NCBI RefSeq assembly: GCF_949628215.1
Contig: NW_027441250.1
Location: forward strand, 59,089 to 123,088
Direction of reading: 5' to 3'
DNA: 64,000 nt
Origin: Phalacrocorax aristotelis
Lineage: Eukaryota > Chordata > Aves > Suliformes > Phalacrocoracidae
The translations under genes and the position numbers were made by a program. This document shows, piece after piece, positions 33,566-46,490 of this stretch (position 1 is the first letter of the stretch; every line of letters begins with the position of its first letter). The notes beneath the pieces were generated by a model. It was not told the origin of the DNA and searched no databases. It worked only from the letters and a program-made list of their open reading frames with translations.

Positions 33566-35705
33566 CGGTGACGGGTGGGCTGAAGCGTAGCGATTCGTCC
33601 TGAGGGGTCGCGTTGCAGGTGGTTGCGAGCAACGTGCGTTTGGCTCTTGCAGGTGGTGGGCGAGCCTCAAGACGGCAACCGGATCTGATGGAGGCCAGGC
33701 AGGTGAGCTGTCGAGGAAAAGGTGCGTGTCTGAGATGGGGGGGGGGGGGGGAGGGGGTTTGTGTGGGTATCCTGAGACTCCCGCAGCACGTGAGCGGGTC
33801 CTTTTTTGCTTGGGTTCTTGCAGGTGCCGCACGCAGGCTTCGGAGGGGAGACGCCGCGTGCCGCCGAGAGGTCCGAGAGGTGAGGGGCTTGAAGGCCAGG
33901 CGGCTGTTTGAGAGCAAGGTGTCGTACGGCCACTCAGTTGAAGCGTTTGTCTCTGGTTTTGCAGGTTGTTGTGCGCCGGCTGCGTTTGGGCCTGGATGCG
34001 CGTTTGAGGTGAGCTGGGGCGCAGAGGGGAGGGGCGCGGGGCTGGTGTGGTTCGTTCTTCCTTTTTTGGCGGAGCGACGGTAACTTTGTGTGCCCTGTGG
34101 TATCTCTAGGGGCCGCAGGGGATGGCGTTCGTCCTCGTCCGGAACGGGCACGGAGCAGCCGGGTGAGCGGAGCAGCCGGGCGCGCGTGAGGTGGGGGGCG
34201 TTGCGGGGGTAGGTCCTTGTGGAGTGATGGGATGCCGGCTGACAGGGCTGCTGTGTGTGTATTGTTGTTGTTTTTGTTTAGGTGATGAAAAGGCACCTGG
34301 CACGTGGAGGACCGATGCAGTGGGCTGACCGTGCGCTTGTTCTTCTGAAGGATGGGTGGACCGAGACTCTCGGCCCCTTGAAAGCTAGGTTGAGGCAACG
34401 GTGCTGGGGAAGGGGTTGGGGGAGGCAGGGGTTTTAAGGATGGTGCAGCGGAGCGGGCTGTCCGGGAAGCGGTCCCCTTTGAGAGCAGGGAAAAGGAGCG
34501 GGTTCCTCTTCAATGTGACGGGAACGTGTGCCGGGCAGGGCGGTTCCAGGCTGTGTGCGTTATTGTGCAGTGTGTGTGTTTCGTGTTGGGTGCCTCCGAC
34601 CTTCCTCGGGTCTCGGTTGCTCTCTTTGTTCTTTAGGAGCCAGGCAGGTGCCTCGGCAGCGTTAGTAGGGCCCGGCGAGGCCCTAGTCGTGGGCTCGGCG
34701 CCCGTCGGGCGCTTCTCTTTTGGCGTCGCAAGCTTCGGGCGTGGATCGTTTTGGCGTCTTGGGCGGCGTCGTTCCCGGCTGCGTGAGCAGCGCCGCTCTG
34801 TCGCTGTGAGTTTTTTGGGGCTGGCATTTCTTCCTTGCATCCTTAGGCGGTTAGGTCTTGAAGCTGGGCTGGTTGCACGTCCGTCGCCTCGGTTGTGAGA
34901 GGAAGCTCTTGTCACGGGCCGCGAAGCTGTCGGCGTGCTCTGGCGTTGCCGTAGGGCCTGCTGACGTCACCGTCGGGGTCCCGCAGGCGGTCTTGCCGGA
35001 CGGGGGGTTTCTGTCTGGGTGTCGTCGTTCTCTCCGAGAGCTGCCTCTCATCCTTCGGGGCGCGTTGGCTGTAGCGTTCTGTGTAGCGTTGTTCTGTGTT
35101 TGTCTTGGAGCCGCCCTGCCCGGGGATGTAGAGTCAGGGCAAGGCGGGTGGTGCTGGCATCTAGGGATGCGCCCAGGCTTTGGCGGGGGTGGGGGGGAAG
35201 GAATTTTGCAGCCGTCTTGGATCGACTGGCTGTTGTCGGTGGGTGAGGGAAGTAATTCCTGTTGGGTTTTGTGGGCCCCCAGGGAACAACCGTAGGTGTC
35301 TGGGGGAGGGAGCTAGAGCCTTAGCTGAGCAGGTAGCGTGTCAAGGGTGTTCTGGCTTGTCTGTGTGCTGGGCTTAATGTTTGATGTATTGTGCTCATGT
35401 TTAAGAGCCGCCCTAGTTGGGCTCTCGAGGGGTGTTCCTACGTGCGATCGAGACCTGCGTCGTGGTTCAGCTGTCGCTGTGCATGCAGGTGACGTGTTTG
35501 GCATCGGTTTGGCAGGTGCCGAGGGAGGAGTGGTGCAGGGTGATGGAGGACGGCGCTGTAAGCGGGTGAGTTGGTGTGCGGTGTATCTGGAGGGAAGATG
35601 TGGCTGTTGGCTCTATGAGCCCGTTGTGGTAATTTTTCTTTGTGGACGCGTGTGAGGAGCCGAGCGGGACCTGGGCACCGGAGGGGTGCCCAGGCACAGG
35701 GTGAG
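33566..35705 (+). repeat. Satellite unit 7 (2140 bp)
   Basis: Nearly identical to units 5 and 6; G15-A-G5 tract from 33,737. Last unit with the 13-bp deletion. Confidence 0.95.
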
Positions 35706-37843
35706 CGGTGACGGGTGGGCTGAAGCGTAGCGATTCGTCCTGAGGGGTCGCGTTGCAGGTGGTTGCGAGCAACGTGCGTTTGGCTCTTGCAGGTGGTGGG
35801 CGAGCCTCAAGACGGCAACCGGATCTGATGGAGGCCAGGCAGGTGAGCTGTCGAGGAAAAGGTGCGTGTCTGAGATGGGGGGTTTGTGCGGGTATCCTGA
35901 GACTCCCGCAGCACGTGAGCGGGTCCTTTTTTGCTTGGGTTCTTGCAGGTGCCGCACGCAGGCTTCGGAGGGGAGACGCCGCGTGCCGACGAGAGGTCCG
36001 AGAGGTGAGGGGCTTGAAGGCCAGGCGGCTGTTTGAGAGCAAGGTGTCGTACGGCCACTCAGTTGAAGCGTTTGTCTCTGGTTTTGCAGGTTGTTGTGCG
36101 CCGGCTGCGTTTGGGCCTGGATGCGCGTTTGAGGTGAGCTGGGTCGCAGAGGGGAGGGGCGCGGGGCTGGTGTGGTTCGTTCTTCCTTTTTTGGCGGAGC
36201 GACGGTAACTTTGTGTGCCCTGTGGTATCTCTAGGGGCCGCAGGGGATGGCGTTCGTCCTCGTCCGGAACGGGCACGGAGCAGCCGGGTGAGCGGAGCAG
36301 CCGGGCGCGCGTGAGGTGGGGGGCGTTGCGGGGGTAGGTCCTTGTGGAGTGATGGGATGCCGGCTGACAGGGCTGCTGTGTGTGTATTGTTGTTGTTTTT
36401 GTTTAGGTGATGAAAAGGCACCTGGCACGTGGAGGACCGATGCAGTGGGCTGACCGTGCGCTTGTTCTTCTGAAGGATGGGTGGACCGAGACTCTCGGCC
36501 CCTTGAAAGCTAAGTTGAGGCAACGGTGCTGGGGAAGGGGTTGGGGGAGGCAGGGGTTTTAAGGATGGTGCAGCGGAGCGGGCTGTCCGGGAAGCGGTCC
36601 CCTTTGAGAGCAGGGAAAAGGAGCGGGTTCCTCTTCAATGTGACGGGAACGTGTGCCGGGCAGGGCGGTTCCAGGCTGTGTGCGTTATTGTGCAGTGTGT
36701 GTGTTTCGTGTTGGGTGTCTCCGACCTTCCTCGGGTCTCGGTTGCTCTCTTTGTTCTTTAGGAGCCAGGCAGGTGCCTCGGCAGCGTTAGTAGGGCCCGG
36801 CGAGGCCCTAGTCGTGGGCTCGGCGCCCGTCGGGCGCTTCTCTTTTGGCGTCGCAAGCTTCGGGCGTGGATCGTTTTGGCGTCTCGGACGGGCGTCTTGG
36901 GCGGCGTCGTTCCCGGCTGCGTGAGCAGCGCCGCTCTGTCGCTGTGAGTTTTTTGGGGCTGGCATTTCTTCCTTGCATCCTTAGGCGGTTAGGTCTTGAA
37001 GCTGGGCTGGTTGCACGTCCGTCGTCTCGGTTGCGAGAGGAAGCTCTTGTCACGGGCCGCGAAGCTGTCGGCGTGCTCTGGCGTTGCCGTAGGGCCTGCT
37101 GACGTCACCGTCGGGGTCCCGCAGGCGGTCTTGCCGGACGGGGGGTTTCCGTCTGGGTGTCGTCGTTCTCTCCGAGAGCTGCCTCTCATCCTTCGGGGCG
37201 CGTTGGCTGTAGCGTTCTGTGTAGCGTTGTTCTGTGTTTGTCTTGGAGCCGCCCTGCCCGGGGATGTAGAGTCAGGGCAAGGCGGGTGGTGCTGGCATCT
37301 AGGGATGCGCCCAGGCTTTGGCGGGGGTGGGGGGGAAGGAATTTTGCAGCCGTCTTGGATCGACTGGCTGTTGTCAGTGGGTGAGGGAAGTAATTCCTGT
37401 TGGGTTTTGTGGGCCCCCAGGGAACAACCGTAGGTGTCTGGGGGAGGGAGCTAGAGCCTTAGCTGAGCAGGTAGCGTGTCAAGGGTGTTCTGGCTTGTCT
37501 GTTCGCTGGGCTTAATGTTTGATGTATTGTGCTCATGTTTAAGAGCCGCCCTAGTTGGGCTCTCGAGGGGTGTTCCTACGTGCGATCGAGACCTGCGTCG
37601 TGGTTCAGCTGTCGCTGTGCATGCAGGTGACGTGTTTGGCATCGGTTTGGCAGGTGCCGAGGGAGGAGTGGTGCAGGGTGATGGAGGACGGCGCTGTAAG
37701 CGGGTGAGTTGGTGTGCGGTGTATCTGGAGGGAAGATGTGGCTGTTGGCTCTATGAGCCCGTTGTGGTAATTTTTCTTTGTGGACGCGTGTGAGGAGCCG
37801 AGCGGGACCTGGGCACCGGAGGGGTGCCCAGGCACAGGGTGAG
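35706..37843 (+). repeat. Satellite unit 8 (2138 bp)
   Basis: Canonical length with G6. Private change 'tgttcgctgggc' near 37,500. It shares 'gctaagttgagg' with units 9 and 17. Confidence 0.95.
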
Positions 37844-39981
37844 CGGTGACGGGTGGGCTGAAGCGTAGCGATTCGTCCTGAGGGGTCGCGTTGCAGGTGG
37901 TTGCGAGCAACGTGCGTTTGGCTCTTGCAGGTGGTGGGCGAGCCTCAAGACGGCAACCGGATCTGATGGAGGCCAGGCAGGTGAGCTGTCGAGGAAAAGG
38001 TGCGTGTCTGAGATGGGGGGTTTGTGCGGGTATCCTGAGACTCCCGCAGCACGTGAGCGGGTCCTTTTTTGCTTGGGTTCTTGCAGGTGCCGCACGCAGG
38101 CTTCGGAGGGGAGACGCCGCGTGCCGACGAGAGGTCCGAGAGGTGAGGGGCTTGAAGGCCAGGCGGCTGTTTGAGAGCAAGGTGTCGTACGGCCACTCAG
38201 TTGAAGCGTTTGTCTCTGGTTTTGCAGGTTGTTGTGCGCCGGCTGCCTTTGGGCCTGGATGCGCGTTTGAGGTGAGCTGGGGCGCAGAGGGGAGGGGCGC
38301 GGGGCTGGTGTGGTTCGTTCTTCCTTTTTTGGCGGAGCGACGGTAACTTTGTGTGCCCTGTGGTATCTCTAGGGGCCGCAGGGGATGGCGTTCGTCCTCG
38401 TCCGGAACGGGCACGGAGCAGCCGGGTGAGCGGAGCAGCCGGGCGCGCGTGAGGTGGGGGGCGTTGCGGGGGTAGGTCCTTGTGGAGTGATGGGATGCCG
38501 GCTGACAGGGCTGCTGTGTGTGTATTGTTGTTGTTTTTGTTTAGGTGATGAAAAGGCACCTGGCACGTGGAGGACCGATGCAGTGGGCTGACCGTGCGCT
38601 TGTTCTTCTGAAGGATGGGTGGACCGAGACTCTCGGCCCCTTGAAAGCTAAGTTGAGGCAACGGTGCTGGGGAAGGGGTTGGGGGAGGCAGGGGTTTTAA
38701 GGATGGTGCAGCGGAGCGGGCTGTCCGGGAAGCGGTCCCCTTTGAGAGCAGGGAAAAGGAGCGGGTTCCTCTTCAATGTGACGGGAACGTGTGCCGGGCA
38801 GGGCGGTTCCAGGCTGTGTGCGTTATTGTGCAGTGTGTGTGTTTCGTGTTGGGTGCCTCCGACCTTCCTCGGGTCTCGGTTGCTCTCTTTGTTCTTTAGG
38901 AGCCAGGCAGGTGCCTCGGCAGCGTTAGTAGGGCCCGGTGAGGCCCTAGTCGTGGGCTCGGCGCCCGTCGGGCGCTTCTCTTTTGGCGTCGCAAGCTTCG
39001 GGCGTGGATCGTTTTGGCGCCTCGGACGGTCGTCTTGGGCGGCGTCGTTCCCGGCTGCGTGAGCAGCGCCGCTCTGTCGCTGTGAGTTTTTTGGGACTGG
39101 CATTTCTTCCTTGCATCCTTAGGCGGTTAGGTCTTGAAGCTGGGCTGGTTGCACGTCCGTCGCCTCGGTTGTGAGAGGACGCGCTTGTCACGGGCCGCGA
39201 AGCTGTCGGCGTGCTCTGGCGTTGCCGTAGGGCCTGCTGACGTCACCGTCGGGGTCCCGCAGGCGGTCTTGCCGGACGGGGGGTTTCCGTCTGGGTGTCG
39301 TCGTTCTCTCCGAGAGCTGCCTCTCATCCTTCGGGGCGCGTTGGCTGTAGCGTTCTGTGTAGCGTTGTTCTGTGTTTGTCTTGGAGCCGCCCTGCCCGGG
39401 GATGTAGAGTCAGGGCAAGGCGGGTGGTGCTGGCATCTAGGGATGCGCCCAGGCTTTGGCGGGGGTGGGGGGGAAGGAATTTTGCAGCCGTCTTGGATCG
39501 ACTGGCTGTTGTCGGTGGGCGAGGGAAGTAATTCCTGTTGGGTTTTGTGGGCCCCCAGGGAACAACCGTAGGTGTCTGCGGGAGGGAGCTAGAGTCTTAG
39601 CTGAGCAGGTAGCGTGTCAAGGGTGTTCTGGCTTGTCTGTGCGCTGGGCTTAATGTTTGATGTATTGTGCTCATGTTTAAGAGCCGCCCTAGTTGGGCTC
39701 TCGAGGGGTGTTCCTACGTGCGATCGAGACCTGCGTCGTGGTTCAGCTGTCGCTGTGCATGCAGGTGACGTGTTTGGCGTCGGTTTGGCAGGTGCCGAGG
39801 GAGGAGTCGTGCAGGGTGATGGAGGACGGCGCTGTAAGCGGGTGAGTTGGTGTGCGGTGTATCTGGAGGGAAGATGTGGCTGTTGGCTCTATGAGCCCGT
39901 TGTGGTATTTTTTCTTTGTGGACGCGTGTGAGGAGCCGAGCGGGACCTGGGCACCGGAGGGGTGCCCAGGCACAGGGTGAG
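37844..39981 (+). repeat. Satellite unit 9 (2138 bp, many private changes)
   Basis: Carries more private substitutions than its neighbours, including 'gcctcggacggtcg' (39,019), 'gaggacgcgcttg' (39,176), 'gtctgcggg' (39,575) and 'gtcgtgcagg' (39,807). It separates the deletion block from the dimeric block. Confidence 0.95.
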
Positions 39982-42119
39982 CGGTGACGGGTGGGCTGAA
40001 GCGTAGCGATTCGTCCTGAGGGGTCGCGTTGCAGGTGGTTGCGAGCAACGTGCGTTTGGCTCTTGCAGGTGGTGGGCGAGCCTCAAGACGGCAACCGGAT
40101 CTGATGGAGGCCAGGCAGGTGAGCTGTCGAGGAAAAGGTGCGTGTCTGAGATGGGGGGTTTGTGCGGGTATCCTGAGACTCCCGCAGCACGTGAGCGGGT
40201 CCTTTTTTGCTTGGGTTCTTGCAGGTGCCGCACGCAGGCTTCGGAGGGGAGACGCCGCGTGCCGACGAGAGGTCCGAGAGGTGAGGGGCTTGAAGGCCAG
40301 GCGGCTGTTTGAGAGCAAGGTGTTGTACGGCCACTCAGTTGAAGCGTTTGTCTCTGGTTTTGCAGGTTGTTGTGCGCCGGCTGCCTTTGGGCCTGGATGC
40401 GCGTTTGAGGTGAGCTGGGTCGCAGAGGGGAGGGGCGCGGGGCTGGTGTGGTTCGTTCTTCCTTTTTTGGCGGAGCGACGGTAACTTTGTGTGCCCTGTG
40501 GTATCTCTAGGGGCCGCAGGGGATGGCGTTCGTCCTCGTCCGGAACGGGCACGGAGCAGCCGGGTGAGCGGAGCAGCCGGGCGCACGTGAGGTGGGGGGC
40601 GTTGCGGGGGTAGGTCCTTGTGGAGTGATGGGATGCCGGCTGACAGGGCTGCTGTGTGTGTATTGTTGTTGTTTTTGTTTAGGTGATGAAAAGGCACCTG
40701 GCACGTGGAGGACCGATGCAGTGGGCTGACCGTGCGCTTGTTCTTCTGAAGGATGGGTGGACCGAGACTCTCGGCCCCTTGAAAGCTAGGTTGAGGCAAC
40801 GGTGCTGGGGAAGGGGTTGGGGGAGGCAGGGGTTTTAAGGATGGTGCAGCGGAGCGGGCTGTCCGGGAAGCGGTCCCCTTTGAGAGCAGGGAAAAGGAGC
40901 GGGTTCCTCTTCAATGTGACGGGAACGTGTGCCGGGCAGGGCGGTTCCAGGCTGTGTGCGTTATTGTGCAGTGTGTGTGTTTCGTGTTGGGTGTCTCCGA
41001 CCTTCCTCGGGTCTCGGTTGCTCTCTTTGTTCTTTAGGAGCCAGGCAGGTGCCTCGGCAGCGTTAGTAGGGCCCGGCGAGGCCCTAGTCGTGGGCTCGGC
41101 GCCCGTCGGGCGCTTCTCTTTTGGCGTCGCAAGCTTCGGGCGTGGATCGTTTTGGCGTCTCGGACGGGCGTCTTGGGCGGCGTTGTTCCCGGCTGCGTGA
41201 GCAGCGCCGCTCTGTCGCTGTGAGTTTTTTGGGGCTGGCATTTCTTCCTTGCATCCTTAGGCGGTTAGGTCTTGAAGCTGGGCTGGTTGCACGTCCGTCG
41301 TCTCGGTTGTGAGAGGAAGCTCTTGTCACGGGCCGCGAAGCTGTCGGCGTGCTCTGGCGTTGCCGTAGGGCCTGCTGACGTCACCGTCGGGGTCCCGCAG
41401 GCGGTCTTGCCGGACGGGGGGTTTCCGTCTGGGTGTCGTCGTTCTCTCCGAGAGCTGCCTCTCATCCTTCGGGGCGCGTTGGCTGTAGCGTTCTGTGTAG
41501 CGTTGTTCTGTGTTTGTCTTGGAGCCGCCCTGCCCGGGGATGTAGAGTCAGGGCAAGGCGGGTGGTGCTGGCATCTAGGGATGCGCCCAGGCTTTGGCGG
41601 GGGTGGGGGGGAAGGAATTTTGCAGCCGTCTTGGATCGACTGGCTGTTGTCGGTGGGTGAGGGAAGTAATTCCTGTTGGGTTTTGTGGGCCCCCAGGGAA
41701 CAACCGTAGGTGTCTGGGGGAGGGAGCTAGAGCCTTAGCTGAGCAGGTAGCGTGTCAAGGGTGTTCTGGCTTGTCTGTGTGCTGGGCTTAATGTTTGATG
41801 TATTGTGCTCATGTTTAAGAGCCGCCCTAGTTGGGCTCTCGAGGGGTGTTCCTACGTGCGATCGAGACCTGCGTCGTGGTTCAGCTGTCGCTGTGCATGC
41901 AGGTGACGTGTTTGGCATCGGTTTGGCAGGTGCCGAGGGAGGAGTGGTGCAGGGTGATGGAGGACGGCGCTGTAAGCGGGTGAGTTGGTGTGCGGTGTAT
42001 CTGGAGGGAAGATGTGGCTGTTGGCTCTATGAGCCCGTTGTGGTAATTTTTCTTTGTGGACGCGTGTGAGGAGCCGAGCGGGACCTGGGCACCGGAGGGG
42101 TGCCCAGGCACAGGGTGAG
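39982..42119 (+). repeat. Satellite unit 10 (2138 bp, dimer type A)
   Basis: Type A markers: 'gtgttgtacgg' (40,319), 'gcgcacgtgagg' (40,582) and 'ggcgttgttccc' (41,179). First half of the first 4371-bp dimer. Confidence 0.95.
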
Positions 42120-44352
42120 CGGTGACGGGTGGGCTGAAGCGTAGCGATTCGTCCTGAGGGGTCGCGTTGCAGGTGGTTGCGAGCAACGTGCGTTTGGCTC
42201 TTGCAGGTGGTGGGCGAGCCTCAAGACGGCAACTGGATCTGATGGAGGCCAGGCAGGTGAGCTGTCGAGGAAAAGGTGCGTGTCTGAGATGGGGGGTTTG
42301 TGCGGGTATCCTGAGACTCCCGCAGCACGTGAGCGGGTCCTTTTTTGCTTGGGTTCTTGCAGGTGCCGCACGCAGGCTTCGGAGGGGAGACGCCGCGTGC
42401 CGACGAGAGGTCCGAGAGGTGAGGGGCTTGAAGGCCAGGCGGCTGTTTGAGAGCAAGGTGTCGTACGGCCACTCAGTTGAAGCGTTTGTCTCTGGTTTTG
42501 CAGGTTGTTGTGCGCCGGCTGCGTTTGGGCCTGGATGCGCGTTTGAGGTGAGCTGGGGCGCAGAGGGGAGGGGCGCGGGGCTGGTGTGGTTCGTTCTTCC
42601 TTTTTTGGCGGAGCGACGGTAACTTTGTGTGCCCTGTGGTATCTCTAGGGGCCGCAGGGGATGGCGTTCGTCCTCGTCCGGAACGGGCACGGAGCAGCCG
42701 GGTGAGCGGAGCAGCCGGGCGCGCGTGAGGTGGGGGGCGTTGCGGGGGTAGGTCCTTGTGGAGTGATGGGATGCCGGCTGACAGGGCTGCTGTGTGTGTA
42801 TTGTTGTTGTTTTTGTTTAGGTGATGAAAAGGCACCTGGCACGTGGAGGACCGATGCAGTGGGCTGACCGTGCGCTTGTTCTTCTGAAGGATGGGTGGAC
42901 TGAGACTCTCGGCCCCTTGAAAGCTAGGTTGAGGCAACGGTGCTGGGGAAGGGGTTGGGGGAGGCAGGGGTTTTAAGGATGGTGCAGCGGAGCGGGCTGT
43001 CCGGGAAGCGGTCCCCTTTGAGAGCAGGGAAAAGGTGCTGGGGAAGGGGTTGGGGGAGGCAGGGGTTTTAAGGATGGTGCAGCGGAGCGGGCTGTCCGGG
43101 AAGCGGTCCCCTTTGAGAGCAGGGAAAAGGAGCGGGTTCCTCTTCAATGTGACGGGAACGTGTGCCGGGCAGGGCGGTTCCAGGCTGTGTGCGTTATTGT
43201 GCAGTGTGTGTGTTTCGTGTTGGGTGTCTCCGACCTTCCTCGGGTCTCGGTTGCTCTCTTTGTTCTTTAGGAGCCAGGCAGGTGCCTCGGCAGCGTTAGT
43301 AGGGCCCGGCGAGGCCCTAGTCGTGGGCTCGGCGCCCGTCGGGCGCTTCTCTTTTGGCGTCGCAAGCTTCGGGCGTGGATCGTTTTGGCGTCTCGGACGG
43401 GCGTCTTGGGCGGCGTCGTTCCCGGCTGCGTGAGCAGCGCCGCTCTGTCGCTGTGAGTTTTTTGGGGCTGGCATTTCTTCCTTGCATCCTTAGGCGGTTA
43501 GGTCTTGAAGCTGGGCTGGTTGCACGTCCGTCGTCTCGGTTGTGAGAGGAAGCTCTTGTCACGGGCCGCGAAGCTGTCGGCGTGCTCTGGCGTTGCCGTA
43601 GGGCCTGCTGACGTCACCGTCGGGGTCCCGCAGGCGGTCTTGCCGGACGGGGGGTTTCCGTCTGGGTGTCGTCGTTCTCTCCGAGAGCTGCCTCTCATCC
43701 TTCGGGGCGCGTTGGCTGTAGCGTTCTGTGTAGCGTTGTTCTGTGTTTGTCTTGGAGCCGCCCTGCCCGGGGATGTAGAGTCAGGGCAAGGCGGGTGGTG
43801 CTGGCATCTAGGGATGCGCCCAGGCTTTGGCGGGGGTGGGGGGGAAGGAATTTTGCAGCCGTCTTGGATCGACTGGCTGTTGTCGGTGGGTGAGGGAAGT
43901 AATTCCTGTTGGGTTTTGTGGGCCCCCAGGGAACAACCGTAGGTGTCTGGGGGAGGGAGCTAGAGCCTTAGCTGAGCAGGTAGCGTGTCAAGGGTGTTCT
44001 GGCTTGTCTGTGTGCTGGGCTTAATGTTTGATGTATTGTGCTCATGTTTAAGAGCCGCCCTAGTTGGGCTCTCGAGGGGTGTTCCTACGTGCGATCGAGA
44101 CCTGCGTCGTGGTTCAGCTGTCGCTGTGCATGCAGGTGACGTGTTTGGCATCGGTTTGGCAGGTGCCGAGGGAGGAGTGGTGCAGGGTGATGGAGGACGG
44201 CGCTGTAAGCGGGTGAGTTGGTGTGCGGTGTATCTGGAGGGAAGATGTGGCTGTTGGCTCTATGAGCCCGTTGTGGTAATTTTTCTTTGTGGACGCATGT
44301 GAGGAGCCGAGCGGGACCTGGGCACCGGAGGGGTGCCCAGGCACAGGGTGAG
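42120..44352 (+). repeat. Satellite unit 11 (2233 bp, dimer type B)
   Basis: Type B: a 95-bp internal tandem duplication plus 'gcaactggatctg' (42,230) and 'gtggactgagac' (42,896). Confidence 0.95.
42939..43128 (+). repeat. 95-bp tandem duplication in unit 11
   Basis: Two adjacent 95-bp copies (42,939-43,033 and 43,034-43,128), both starting 'ggtgctggggaagg' and ending in 'gggaaaa'. The single-copy state in type A units shows this is a derived duplication. Confidence 0.95.
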
Positions 44353-46490
44353 CGGTGACGGGTGGGCTGAAGCGTAGCGATTCGTCCTGAGGGGTCGCGT
44401 TGCAGGTGGTTGCGAGCAACATGCGTTTGGCTCTTGCAGGTGGTGGGCGAGCCTCAAGACGGCAACCGGATCTGATGGAGGCCAGGCAGGTGAGCTGTCG
44501 AGGAAAAGGTGCGTGTCTGAGATGGGGGGTTTGTGCGGGTATCCTGAGACTCCCGCAGCACGTGAGCGGGTCCTTTTTTGCTTGGGTTCTTGCAGGTGCC
44601 GCACGCAGGCTTCGGAGGGGAGACGCCGCGTGCCGACGAGAGGTCCGAGAGGTGAGGGGCTTGAAGGCCAGGCGGCTGTTTGAGAGCAAGGTGTTGTACG
44701 GCCACTCAGTTGAAGCGTTTGTCTCTGGTTTTGCAGGTTGTTGTGCGCCGGCTGCCTTTGGGCCTGGATGCGCGTTTGAGGTGAGCTGGGTCGCAGAGGG
44801 GAGGGGCGCGGGGCTGGTGTGGTTCGTTCTTCCTTTTTTGGCGGAGCGACGGTAACTTTGTGTGCCCTGTGGTATCTCTAGGGGCCGCAGGGGATGGCGT
44901 TCGTCCTCGTCCGGAACGGGCACGGAGCAGCCGGGTGAGCGGAGCAGCCGGGCGCACGTGAGGTGGGGGGCGTTGCGGGGGTAGGTCCTTGTGGAGTGAT
45001 GGGATGCCGGCTGACAGGGCTGCTGTGTGTGTATTGTTGTTGTTTTTGTTTAGGTGATGAAAAGGCACCTGGCACGTGGAGGACCGATGCAGTGGGCTGA
45101 CCGTGCGCTTGTTCTTCTGAAGGATGGGTGGACCGAGACTCTCGGCCCCTTGAAAGCTAGGTTGAGGCAACGGTGCTGGGGAAGGGGTTGGGGGAGGCAG
45201 GGGTTTTAAGGATGGTGCAGCGGAGCGGGCTGTCCGGGAAGCGGTCCCCTTTGAGAGCAGGGAAAAGGAGCGGGTTCCTCTTCAATGTGACGGGAACGTG
45301 TGCCGGGCAGGGCGGTTCCAGGCTGTGTGCGTTATTGTGCAGTGTGTGTGTTTCGTGTTGGGTGTCTCCGACCTTCCTCGGGTCTCGGTTGCTCTCTTTG
45401 TTCTTTAGGAGCCAGGCAGGTGCCTCGGCAGCGTTAGTAGGGCCCGGCGAGGCCCTAGTCGTGGGCTCGGCGCCCGTCGGGCGCTTCTCTTTTGGCGTCG
45501 CAAGCTTCGGGCGTGGATCGTTTTGGCGTCTCGGACGGGCGTCTTGGGCGGCGTTGTTCCCGGCTGCGTGAGCAGCGCCGCTCTGTCGCTGTGAGTTTTT
45601 TGGGGCTGGCATTTCTTCCTTGCATCCTTAGGCGGTTAGGTCTTGAAGCTGGGCTGGTTGCACGTCCGTCGTCTCGGTTGTGAGAGGAAGCTCTTGTCAC
45701 GGGCCGCGAAGCTGTCGGCGTGCTCTGGCGTTGCCGTAGGGCCTGCTGACGTCACCGTCGGGGTCCCGCAGGCGGTCTTGCCGGACGGGGGGTTTCCGTC
45801 TGGGTGTCGTCGTTCTCTCCGAGAGCTGCCTCTCATCCTTCGGGGCGCGTTGGCTGTAGCGTTCTGTGTGGCGTTGTTCTGTGTTTGTCTTGGAGCCGCC
45901 CTGCCCGGGGATGTAGAGTCAGGGCAAGGCGGGTGGTGCTGGCATCTAGGGATGCGCCCAGGCTTTGGCGGGGGTGGGGGGGAAGGAATTTTGCAGCCGT
46001 CTTGGATCGACTGGCTGTTGTCGGTGGGTGAGGGAAGTAATTCCTGTTGGGTTTTGTGGGCCCCCAGGGAACAACCGTAGGTGTCTGGGGGAGGGAGCTA
46101 GAGCCTTAGCTGAGCAGGTAGCGTGTCAAGGGTGTTCTGGCTTGTCTGTGTGCTGGGCTTAATGTTTGATGTATTGTGCTCATGTTTAAGAGCCGCCCTA
46201 GTTGGGCTCTCGAGGGGTGTTCCTACGTGCGATCGAGACCTGCGTCGTGGTTCAGCTGTCGCTGTGCATGCAGGTGACGTGTTTGGCATCGGTTTGGCAG
46301 GTGCCGAGGGAGGAGTGGTGCAGGGTGATGGAGGACGGCGCTGTAAGCGGGTGAGTTGGTGTGCGGTGTATCTGGAGGGAAGATGTGGCTGTTGGCTCTA
46401 TGAGCCCGTTGTGGTAATTTTTCTTTGTGGACGCGTGTGAGGAGCCGAGCGGGACCTGGGCACCGGAGGGGTGCCCAGGCACAGGGTGAG
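44353..46490 (+). repeat. Satellite unit 12 (2138 bp, dimer type A)
   Basis: Carries the type A markers and 'gcaacatgcg' near 44,416 (shared with units 1, 14 and 16). Confidence 0.95.
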
